A program made the translations under genes and the position numbers. From positions 12,664,848 to 12,728,847 of the forward strand of contig WARS01000016.1 of assembly GCA_008933995.1 (NCBI GenBank): DNA of 64,000 bases, read 5' to 3'. Numbering within the stretch: the stretch's first letter is position 1; each line of letters begins with the position of its first letter. This DNA comes from Datnioides undecimradiatus. Lineage: Eukaryota > Chordata > Actinopteri > Lobotiformes > Datnioididae. Below, piece after piece: positions 43,036-54,449 of the stretch. The notes beneath the pieces were generated by a model, which saw only the letters and a list, made by a program, of their open reading frames with translations, was not told the origin of the DNA and ran no database searches.

Positions 43036-45279
43036 CCATCCCAAGTGAAATGTCCCATGACTGAAATAGAACAAAGATTTGCAGCATTGTCTGTAGAGGT
43101 TCAGATACATATTGTTATTTGACTAGCAATAACATCCCATGGAAACAGTACACGCACAAGATCATAAAATTAATTGGATGAGTTCATCACAGCATGAAAC
43201 AGTCTCTGTTTCTCTGCTGAGCCTGAAAAAGTCTTGACACAAACTGATCAAATGACCTTTTGATTTTATTTGCATTTCAGATTTTCGTTGGTTTTACTGA
43301 GAGTGTTGTCCATTTTAAAACACTATTTCAATCAAGCTCATAACAGTTATAATTTCTAATCATTTAAAAGTTAGTGATGAGGCAAAAATCAATGTAACAA
43401 CATACCAAGTTGTGTTATACAAATGGTCTGTGTGAGATAAACAACAACAAACACAATCATGAGCCACTGCTGCTCTGCCTTGCGTCAGCTGCACACAGCA
43501 GAAAATATAGAAGCAAAACAGAGACATCATCTTCCTCACAGCTGAGATTTAAAAAGGCTGCTCATTGACAGCAAGTCAAAGATGTGAGGAGTACAATCAC
43601 AACAAACTTATGTATACAACTAGCACAGAGCGTGTTTAAGTTGCCTCTGTTTCCTTTTTGGTAAAGGCTAATGCCACTGGAAGAGACTTTTAATCCTATT
43701 TAGTATCAAAATAATAATATTATATTGATATACTATATTTACTGCGACAAGTGCAACAGTGACACACTTATACTTTAAGTCCCTCCATTTCACATTTATA
43801 AGCACAATATTAATATTAATAATAATGATAGTCAGTAACATGCTATAAAATAGCTGCATGAAGCTATAAGGACATTTTAAGTGTTTATTAGTGTATATTA
43901 ATAATAATTCTCATATAGAGATGTATTTTATGAATATTTTGACTTCACTATATTGTGACCTTTTATTTGTTTATAAACCAGCCTCAGGCCACAGGAGGCC
44001 AAACATCCTAACTGATCTTTGTTACATCTTCATACCACTACATCATAGTTTGTGATAAAACAGCCATTAAATGTTAATATATATATGCTTATAAATGCTA
44101 AATGGGGGATGTAAGGGGTTACTGACCCAACCAGTTGTTCAGAGTAATAATTAGTTTATTTAGTGTTTTAATTAGTTAAACTCTGACATTACTGTGTTGT
44201 TAACAAAGAAGTAACAACATATAATTTCCTATGAGGCCAATATTTATCCTGATTTTCTTATTATAAAGGTGAATCACAATTAAAAATGAGTCCTTAGTTA
44301 ACCTAAGGAGTTTGAACCGGCAGGAACCAGTAAAGTGAAGTAAACAACACTGAATGTAAACAGAAAATATTTTCTCCATCTCACCTTCCCTTACCTTGAC
44401 TCTGGACATACTCTTAAACAAACCCAATGTTTCAACAGTCAGCCACTCTGGAGCTGCTGTGAGTATCGAGGTGTGTGTACATCACGTATTCGTGGATGCT
44501 GTTTGATTTGGAAATCGTGCCTGCTGTGGCTGTAGGGTGTTTCCAGACTTCACCCAAGCTGTTTGGCAACTCACCGCAGTTATTTGACTGAGGTTTAATG
44601 GAGCTGAGTCCGGGTCACTCTCCCAGTATTGTATATATGGTACAGTATAAAAACTCCAACTTGCTGCTGCTTTCCTGTCACTCTTCCAATATAAGCACTT
44701 ATAACGGTTGATTGTAGATTTATGAGGTCGTAATTCAGCGACAAGTACTGTAACTTTTAATTGCTTCTCCTTCAGTTGTTGTGTGGTGATTTTAGGGTTT
44801 CAGAACATGTTTGATGTACTTTGCACTCAAGACAAAGGACCAGAGGGACAGCAGCTCCTCTCTGCTTGTGAATGCCACATGGCTGTATGGTGTTGGATAT
44901 ACTGTATAGATTATTTTTAGAGTATAATGCACGTGTGTACAGCTCGCAAGTTCAGTACTGTTTTCATTATTGTAGGTAACTAGAGTGAATAACATACAAC
45001 CAAAGCATCAACGTTTTCTCCACTAAATTATTGAGATATGTCTGTGTTGCTGTTGTTGTGTCATTGTTGCTGAAACACAAAACGTAACAATAAATCACAG
45101 TAAAGGCGAATGATGTTCTGTATGTAATGTTGATGCTGAAGTAAAATAGTAATGGATTAGTTGGTCGATGGGACATTAATCTGCAAGTACTCCAATAACT
45201 GATGACTGGTTTGCTGAGATGAGATAATTTACTGCTTTTCCTTGTCGTATGTGTTAGTAAACTGAATATATTTGACACG

Positions 45280-45311
45280 CAATCCAGTGATAGTTCAATC
45301 CAGTGATAGTT
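45280..45311 (+). repeat. 16-bp tandem duplication
   Basis: The unit caatccagtgatagtt is repeated twice back to back in the intergenic spacer. Confidence 0.95.
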
Positions 45312-46329
45312 TAATTTGCTGTTTTCTGACTTCTTATACAATCAAAAGTCATCTGTTACAGCCCTCGTGTGGTGTATTACATTACTCCAGATCAATTTGC
45401 ATGTATTCCCTACATAGGTAATAGCTGGGTGTAAATGAGGAGGAATCTAAACCAGTCAAACCAGGTCAAATTCATCTAAATCTCAGTCTGCTAAATATAC
45501 TAATGCAGTCACATTCACTTTAATCTTCTCTCCCTTTTAACTCACTGGGATTTAAATTTGGGGTCCCAAAAAAAATCCCACAATATCTCAAACTTCTGTC
45601 ACTTCTTTGAGAGTTGTGAGATGTTGTGTTTCTGTTTGACCACTAGGAGGAGGTCTCACACAAACACACTTTGTGAACATTTTAAATCCTCATATATTTT
45701 CCTCCAAAATGTCTGCAAATTCAAAACGTCACCTTATTTCCACCCTTTCAGTGTCTCCAACATAACATGAAATACAGAATCAACATTTCCCTCCACTCAC
45801 TCACTTCTCAGCAAGGTCATACAAATAAATGAATACAGAATCTCTTTGTCCAGACGTTATAAACAATCCTGCTATATTTCTCATATTTATGTTTATTTAA
45901 TGGCTGGCTGGCACAGCAAGCAATATGTTGAATGTACAGCGTCTGTTCAGGAGGAGTTGACTTGGCACAAGTGCTAGCAAGTGTGGTTTTAAACGGGACC
46001 TCGACAGTGGGGTCTGTGTTAGAGGTCGAAGTGTTTGCTCCTCACAGGGAAGAGGAGGAGGGGGGACACACTCAGTTTCCTGATTTCAAGGAACCCCTGG
46101 ATTTCTTCAGCAACTTGAAACCAGCTGTTAACATCTGTCAGGGGGCAGGGCAGCTGCTCCTTAGCTTCCCAAGTCGGCACAAACGGAGTCAGCAACTCAC
46201 TCAGGCTGTTACTACAACTATAAAAAGATAGTCTGATAACTAAAAGTAAAGGACTAGTGTTTCCCTTTGGTGGTTTGTAATGACACTTAAACTTCTGTGA
46301 TAAATCCAATAGGCAAGTTTTAGTTTAGT

Positions 46330-46445
46330 TCTATTTAGTTATATAGCACCATACAGACAGGCAGTTCAAAGTGCTAAAAATTAAAAAATTAAAAAATTAA
46401 AAAAATTAGACATAAGGAAAACATTGCAAATGCATTTAAAAAAAA
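46330..46445. repeat. probable transposon-derived fragment with A-rich tail
   Basis: The phrase tatatagcaccatacagaca followed by gcagttcaaagtgct resembles the 3' end of a common fish retroelement. It is followed by a degenerate (ttaaaaaa)n run at about 46380-46408. The class is uncertain. Confidence 0.4.
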
Positions 46446-46713
46446 GAAAATAATGTTTAAAAGACACTGAATTTAAAAACAAAACAAAGACCGAAAATCT
46501 ACAAACAAGCAGGAGAGATGATTGTTTACATAGGGAAAAATGAGCTAAAAACTATCTTGCATGCTTTTAAAATCATTTTAGATCATCAAAAATACCCTGC
46601 CTTCATGTTCAGATGTGTAAACATAGAGGACCTGAATGACTGTTACGGCTTGAGTTTTGAAAATGACACACAGCACAGAAAAAAAAGACACACTCATGCT
46701 CTCATAACATGTT

Positions 46714-46718
<5 letters not shown>

Positions 46719-46750
<32 letters not shown>
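46719..46750 (+). repeat. (GT)16 microsatellite
   Basis: Uninterrupted GT dinucleotide repeat in the smarca4-ldlr spacer. Confidence 0.97.
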
Positions 46751-46753
<3 letters not shown>

Positions 46754-49216
46754 CTTATCAGATGTGTTGACCCCAAGATACCGGAAATGACTTTTACATG
46801 ACTGAGCACATGTAGTGAAGGGCAGAAAACATACTCAGACTGCACACGCAGTCAGTTTTAGATAAGGCAGTGTTCAGTATATACTGTGAATAATGTGCTA
46901 GCGACTGGGTGTTGATATCAAGTGTACAACAACCAAAGGCTCTATGAATACCTGCCTTTATACTTTGGCATGTCCACAGAAACATGGATTTCTGTGTTAG
47001 AACAGGGAGAAATTAAATTCAAATCTGTGTGACGAACAGGCTAATGGTTAGTTGGGAGAAAATTGATTGTCAGTGAACATTGTCCTACCTACAGCATGCA
47101 GGTGTCAGAGAACAGAGGAGAGAGAAACGAGTTTTGCAAACCAAGATATTTTTTTTTTAAATTTGTATCCATACATATTTTGCATTTATGCAGATAAAGG
47201 AAGACGACTCGTGGCCAGTATCTGCTGCAAGATGTACTTGTTTTAAACTTGATGTAAAATTATACAAAAAAAACTGTTTCCCCAAAGACACTTTCACATT
47301 CACAGTTTGAAAAGCACAGGTGTAGATAATAAATCAAAAGATGGCTGCTTTGGTTTCAGGGCTGCTGATTAACTGAGGTATTTGGAAAAACACAGAAGCA
47401 CTGTTAATGTTTACAGTAACACAGGTGCTTTTTAATTATGACAAGTCAAACCGTCCATTGTGGAGACGGTCTGTTGACTCTTTTTATGAGTCAAAGGATT
47501 TTTTTCACTTATGTTTACCTTCAACTTAAAAATTACAAACTTAAAGTCATACATGATTATCTTGTATCGCATAAGTGTAAAGAAAAGTGGGCTCTACACA
47601 GGGAAGAGGATCTGAGTCAAATATGACTCACATGAGACAATGAAGTTGATTTTGTAAGGAGCAGTTATGCACAGACACACACATGCATGCGCGTGCACAC
47701 AGCACTTTCAGTGGGTGTAGCAGAGTATGTAATCCAGCCGCTATTTCAACATTCCAGGAATACCTCCCAGAGCTCATTGCCTTCCTCTAGCCAAACCCCC
47801 AAACAGCTTCTCTGTCTGATTCACCTATTAAATAGTACTGTAGCTGTAAACCAAAACTCTCTTTCTCCACTTCCCAGAAACTGAGCAGAGTAAAAACTCT
47901 GATTCATTCAGCACTCAGGCTTCTTGCCTCTGCTTCTTCCACTCTGTGAAGTCAAGACACTCTGGCTGTTTTTATCCTGATCTAACCTGAACTCGACTGT
48001 TTGGAACAATGCAAATCAGCAGAGAGAGGCAGATAATGAAGACAGAGATGCAAAGGGCTTTCTCCCACCGATGATCACTTCACATGCTTGATTTGCAAAT
48101 GTTCTGTTTACCTTTGAGCAGGAACACACACACAGTGACTGCAAATACAGATGAATCTAATATTGTATTGTTAATTATTATCTTCAAATAGACATTTTGA
48201 CTGGTTTTAGTAGGGAACGAGCCAAAATTTGGAAATGTATGTGCTGTGTTTGCCTTTTTCCTTTAAAGGGAAAAACCACAAGTTCCAAGTCTCTTTCCCA
48301 AACAGTTCACACCATGGTCATGCTGACTACTAAAAGATCTAACCCAAGTTATAGATGCAATTATAAGAAAGGTTAATAATAGATAATATAAAAAGTTGTA
48401 TGGTGAAATACTTAGAAATTGCTGATTTGTTTATTGGTATTAATTGTTCTGTCACTTCTTTTTGAACTAAATTGGTATGTTCAGAACTGTTTAATCATAA
48501 AATATAGTAATACTGGGTTGTTGTTTTTTTGCATCATTGGTAATTATAATAGTTTGTAGAATAAACTGTGCCACCAGACTAAAATAACATAAAATTAGAG
48601 CTCTTTAATGTTCATACTCACATATTTTTAAATGTAAACTTGTGCAGAGCAGTCAAGTAGGACCAAGAGTAGGACCACTGGAGAGATTTAAGAATAAAAC
48701 TGGTAGAAATGATATGGGTAGGTCTGGCTGCTGTTGGGAGGGACTTACTCTGCCTGCCCCTTACTCATCTTTGTGTTTGTGTGTGTGTGAATCACTCCTT
48801 AGTTTATCTACAATCCCACAGCTCCCCATATGTGAGCACATGCTCACATGTGGTTTCTTATACACAAAGGGTTTCTTTCTTTTCACCTTTCTAATGTAAA
48901 ATCATGGCAGCGATGCTAACTCCGTGGGATGTGCCTATGGTTTTTAATGACATCATGTGACATCAATATGAAAAGGCTCTTCTAACATCAGAAAAGAATG
49001 AGATGAGATAGATACGGGCGTCCTTTGTAAATTGTGTAAATCAGTTTTTCCATTTCTTGTCATTCTCTCTGTTACACGCGCACAGACAGGAAGACGCACC
49101 GGTTTTTTGGGGGTGGGGATGTAGCGCACATACCCACACCCACACACACACACAATGATACAGCAACACTGTGGCTCCTCCTCCACCACCCACCACCCCC
49201 ACGTCCACTTCTCGAC

Positions 49217-49242
49217 ATCACCCCACTGCCTTAGCCCCGCCC
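49217..49242 (+). promoter_or_regulatory. ldlr: ldlr sterol regulatory element and adjacent GC box
   Basis: ATCACCCCAC at 49217-49226 is identical to the SRE-1 core of the human LDLR promoter, and the match extends to ATCACCCCACTGC. CCCCGCCC at 49235-49242 is an Sp1-type GC box directly downstream, the same SRE-then-Sp1 order as in mammals. A C-rich CACCC stretch precedes it (about 49176-49202). The site is about 230 bp upstream of the start codon. Established role: SREBP-2 binding when cell sterol is low. Confidence 0.85.
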
Positions 49243-49457
49243 TCTTGTCAGTCTCATACTCTAGAAAATCGTCAGATGTGACTCTGTCCTCATAATATTT
49301 TGCCAGCACTCGCCTTCTACGCACAGCTGACCTCCCCGTGTGAACCAAAGCCTGTACGCACTCATCCTGCTGTGAACTCACTCCCTCCATACCTGTGCTC
49401 ATAGCTGACCGAGACTTTCTTCAGCTGTCAAATCAGGACAAATAAGGAGGGCAGGAC

Positions 49458-50702
49458 ATGTTTGGGATGCGACGGGCACTCACCGGACTGTCCACATGTT
49501 GGTGTATGCTGATGCTGATTCATTTTTTGCATCAAGCAGGTAAGAAATGTTTTTTTACCCCCTGTATATCCTGGGTGGTAAGAAAGTACTTTTCTTTCTC
49601 ACCACCCAGAGGGATGCTCCAGTGCTTTAAGTTTGCGAGGCTAAGTTATTGTAGCTGCACACAGATTCCAAAATGAATGCCTCGCAAACACATGGGAACT
49701 AAACATTTAGTCTTGGCATCATTTGTGGTTCTTCTGGGGTTGTTTACATATTACAAATTTAAATGTATGCGCGAGTGGTAAACATGACCCGTGAACAATG
49801 AGAATTACTTTAAGGAGAGAAACATTTGGTTCCAACCGAATTATGATTAAAACCCGTTGAACATCAAAAGTGTAACAACTGCGAAACAAAATAATGAATG
49901 ATTAAATAATGAATGCAAAACCAAAATTGTTTCTGTATACATAAATAGAATTTAGCGCACCGTGCTTTCATTGGCTAGTTTCAATCAAGAATACGGCGAG
50001 CGGCCAATCACGTTTGACCGTGGTTTCAAGTTACAGACGAGCCAGACAAACGCAGAAACCGGCGGTTGTCATCGAGCAAGGGTGCGGCTAAGCGTTTTGG
50101 CATCCTCCTGCCGGCTGCACGCTGGAGGAAATGAGATGCTGATAGAGGTATATGGCCCTGTACGCGACAGAGAATACAGATTATTAAATTTAAAGCCAAA
50201 GTACAAAAAAATGGTGTTTTTAAAGATTTTAAAGGTGTTTCTGTGAATGGTCAGCCTATGGCATATGACTCGAATTAATTAGTAGTGAGATTTGCAAATA
50301 AAGCAAGAAGAACACAAAGAGAAAAACTATAAAACAGACCAAGATAATCAGTTCATGTTGTATGAAAGAAGTTTGCTAAAATGAATGATAAATTATCAAA
50401 ATTCTGTTCAACTGAATCTCACAACATTGTCTTTCACTTCTTCGTCTGAGGCCAAAGGCAAAGAAAAACCTGCATGGCAGAAACTGATAACCACAATTTG
50501 CCATTTATTTCTGCACAAATAATGGGACTGAAGGAGTGAACCTCATGCCCTTGAAGGCCAACAGTGTGTTGAGAATTAGGCTTCGACCTCTTTCTGCCAG
50601 CTGCTCCAGTTATCCCTCAATAATCTCAACTCTCCTACAAGAGCTTTTCAGATTAAAACTTCATTTTTTTCTCCCAGTTCTCACTTCCAGTCATCACAGT
50701 TG

Positions 50703-50755
<53 letters not shown>

Positions 50756-53700
50756 GTGAAGTATTCATGTGTGCTATGTTTCTCTTTGTTTAAAGCTTTG
50801 ACTGTGGTTTGTTTAATGTATTCACTTAGTGTTTAGCAAAGTCCTAAAATGAGACACAGCTACGCACTGTAGTCAAGAGGTGTAGGATAAAAATCCACAG
50901 GTCTTTTTTCTACGTGGGAGACAAAACTTTTAGACTGTGCTACTCATAAAGACACTACTGTGGCATTTCAGTTATCAGTCATTTAAAATTACCTCTGTAC
51001 AACATTAGCGGAAGTATTTAGTTTTTTTATAAGAAAAGGTACCAATATGACAATGGGAAAACATTACATACTCTGTCACAAGGTCTTTCATTGCAGTAAT
51101 GTGAATCATGTTGCTGTTGAGGTTGGTTGATGTAGAGATAATTTAGAATATATTAAAACTGTGTTGTTTTAGGATGAAGGTTATTGTATAGTGTCTTGGT
51201 ATACGACCTGTTTGTTTGACAGTGTTAATGTTTGAAAGAACTAAAAAAAATAAAATGATCTTGCATGTATGATTTTAATGTAAAATCTTAACTTTACATG
51301 CAAAGTAACCTAGAACTAAATCTGTGAGATGGCAGTAGTAGTATGAAAGTATAGATAATTGTATTTATGTGCTGTATTTGAGTAAATGTCCTTTGTTATT
51401 TTCCACCACTGCCTCAGTAGCATGTTAGAGGACTGGTGTAACATTACTAACACTCTATATAGTCACCTGCATATATTCTGACATACAGTGAAAGCTACAG
51501 AGGAAATGTGCAGCAGTTTGATTCTGCTGATTGTCTGCAGGTATTGACCTCATTATGATTGTGTCTACCCCCAAAGTGCTTAACTAAGATGGTCAGATAG
51601 CTTCTTGCCATGTGGGAATTAAACTGTATTTGGCCTCATCACTGTGTAGCAGCATAAAACTATTACCCACTGACTTCAATGAACTTTCATTGAACTCTCA
51701 TTAAAAGAGAGCCACCACAGATTACTGAACCAGTACAAACCCAAGGCAGAAGGAACTGCTGTTACTCCTCACAATGCTCATGAATCCTGGTTATTTATTA
51801 ACAGCTGGGTGTATGTGAGGAAGTCAATAAACACACCCTTTTGTGAAGGTTTTTGGTGTGTGTCTGTGTGTGTATGCATAGTGCCTGTGTCACAAAACAC
51901 AGGAATGCATTGTTAGCGGTCACATGTCACATGTGGTCACTACAAAGAAGGACTGTTGTCATGCATCGTTGTGATGACGGCTTGTCTAACATCTCGAGAG
52001 TATCTGTCAGTCATTTGTCAGTTTCTGCCACCAAAATAAGTTCTCATACGTTCTGTAGTGAGTTGAAGCTGTCTGGGATGTGTATGAGGTAGTGCTGCAC
52101 TGGCCTTACATGGTACTGTTATTAGTGGCTGGTTTTCTGGTTGTCATGCCCCCACTGTGGGTATTAATAGTATCTGAGTGATGCAGTTTCTCTGCTTTAG
52201 AAATTGTTCAAACAGGCCTTTTCATCTGAGGTTTGTGGTCTTGCATTTACTTGGTTTAAATGTCTGCAGCGTGTAGCTTCTTCTGCTGTTCAACCCAAGA
52301 TGCAGTCTTTTTGAAATCTGGATTTTCCTTGTTTCTCGTGAAAATTTGAAGTAACTGATTTTTTTTTTAAACAAATCATTAAAATGCTTTGGAAAACAAA
52401 GGGAATAACCAACATTGTTGCCATTAGCAAAACTAACCCCAAAGCAACTTACAGTAAAGAATGAAAGGAAACCTACTATTGCTGAACGTTATTCTTGGGA
52501 GGCCCGTGACCCATATGTGGGAGCTGCAGGGAAGATTAGTGGAGGAAACTGAAAACATTGGAGCACTAGAAGGTCAGGAAGTACCAGAGTTTGACCTACT
52601 TTTACATCTTCTGCAACTGGAGTGAATGAACATCCGTAAGAAAGGAAAGTGTGCTTCAAATGGTTGCTGAGAAACTTAAAATCTTAAATTTCACTGTATT
52701 ACTGCATATCTTTAGGGACAGCTGGAGTAGGCTGTGGAAAGTCTATTCCGGGAATCTGCGCAGGCTGCCAGCCTGGCCTCCCACGCTATGTGTGTGTTTG
52801 TATTTTCCCTGAAAGCATGAGTGTGTGCGGTACTCAGGAGGAGCCACTCAAGATCAGCCAAGTTTTCCCCCTAATCGGTGAAACCCAGAATTGACTTAAT
52901 GTCCCCAAGTACAACAACATATGAGATTCGGTCAACTTCTTACTTCTGTTATTGTTGCTACATTTTGAAAGCAGGAGGGAGATGACTTTTGGTGGAATGC
53001 CCAGTATTAAGAAAATACCGTTTCCTTATTTTTTGTCATCAGTCAGACCTGTACTACACTTTTTTTTCTTTTAGCTGTCATCACTCACTGACACACTCAT
53101 TTTGACAGACTTCCTTGTGTTTAGAGTCTCCGCCTCAGTCTGTGGGTCACTGTGGTGATGAGGAATGGCACTCAGTGACCAATCAGCTCTTGGTGGTGTG
53201 ATTGTTTCAACTCCTCCCATATCTATTGTCTTAAAGGGAAAGTCTATCATGTCCCAAGCCTCCAGGTCATAAGAGGGACTGGCAGTGCAGTAGGTGATGG
53301 AGGTTGATGGCCTGTGCTGGTTTCTCACATGTGCCTTGATGTTGATGCCCTCATATGCTTTGACTGGTGGGTTTGTTGAGGTGCTTTCGTCTTAGGGTCA
53401 AGACCTCTGAGCTCAAAATAAATTGGGGTTAATCTAAGGTCACACCTCGTCAGACTTTTAAACCTCTAGCTGCGTTGTGAAGCTGTTGCCACATACTTGA
53501 CAAAAAGAGGTGTGTGAGTCATGTTCCATACCTGAAAAGTGACAAAGCAGTGAGAAACAGAGGTGTGTGTTTGAGTTAAACCTGTGTTCTTTTCATCTAC
53601 GAAACATTGATGGTTGCTGCTCCTGAGCATAAAAGGATCCGATAGGACACTTAAAGAACTTATAATGAATAATAAACAAAAAAAAAGCATTAATTGGGTC

Positions 53701-54395
53701 TTGGCTGATGAGTGAAGTTTCCAACTAAGCTGCAACATCTAATTAACGGTAATGTAATAAATATGATAATATATAAAAATATGTTTCTTTCTATTATTTT
53801 ATTTTTGTAAATATGGTTTTTAGTGTGACACTGAAGTTGAATATGATATTTAATTGGGTATGACTGCATGTGTGTCATGGAGGAGCAAAGAAATACAGGA
53901 CATTTGATCTCTCAGCTTCACATTAAAGTCCTATTACTTCATATCTTGTTCAAACAGGAGTCAGGGAACCACGCATTAGTGTTATCTTAATTTGGTAATC
54001 TCCTCTGAGTTAAGCAAAGAGTAAAAGGTGTGGTTTTCACACTGTCCGTTATCTGAACTTTACTGGCCTTCAGTGGGGATGTTTTGTGTAGTTTTCAGTT
54101 GAATATTAACCTCACAAGGATACCAGTTTTTTGTGTCGACACAAGCTCACGTTACTGCTGTAAGCAGTACATGCTGATAATGTCAGTAGCTTATCCTCAT
54201 GTCATACTGATCTCTGTCATTTTTACCATTCACAGATGCAGCCTTCACATGCAGCTCCACTCAGTTTAAGTGTGGAAATGGGAGGTGCATCACCCGCAAG
54301 TGGATTTGTGATGGTACCGATGACTGTGGTGATGGAACCGAAGAACTGCCTTCAGTCTGTGGTGTGTTATTTGATCTAGTATGAAAATAAAGTAC

Positions 54396-54449
<54 letters not shown>

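Larger units (their letters stand above)
43036..49199. other. smarca4-ldlr intergenic region, no gene recognised
   Basis: About 6 kb of AT-rich sequence with only short, low-quality reading frames. Contents I can name: a 16-bp tandem duplication at 45280-45311, an A/T-rich repeat fragment at 46330-46445, a GT microsatellite at 46719-46750, and a stretch at 47940-48140 with octamer-like motifs. A distal smarca4 3' UTR or an unannotated non-coding transcript ending near 45.1 kb is possible. Confidence 0.5.
49540..54235 (+). other. ldlr: ldlr intron 1 (4.7 kb)
   Basis: No conserved coding exon. It contains a CpG-rich CCAAT-bearing island (49958-50170), a GT microsatellite (50706-50751) and a MITE-like repeat (51006-51412). 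The rest is unremarkable AT-rich sequence. Confidence 0.7.

Noticed and set aside
45932..46231. 99-codon frame in the smarca4-ldlr spacer
   Set aside because: No recognised domain, no splice or promoter context, and similar short frames are frequent in the flanks. Not supported as a gene.
48953..49402. 149-codon minus-strand open frame over the ldlr promoter
   Set aside because: Low-complexity Cys/Val stretches come from a CA repeat, there is no recognisable domain, and it overlaps the conserved SRE and GC box. Best read as chance.
49962..50246. 94-codon frame within the CpG-rich island of ldlr intron 1
   Set aside because: No family resemblance. The open frame is probably a by-product of higher GC content; I report the island as regulatory, not coding.
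54397..54448. AGAT array considered as a functional repeat element
   Set aside because: It is a plain tetranucleotide microsatellite; only its closeness to an exon is noted.
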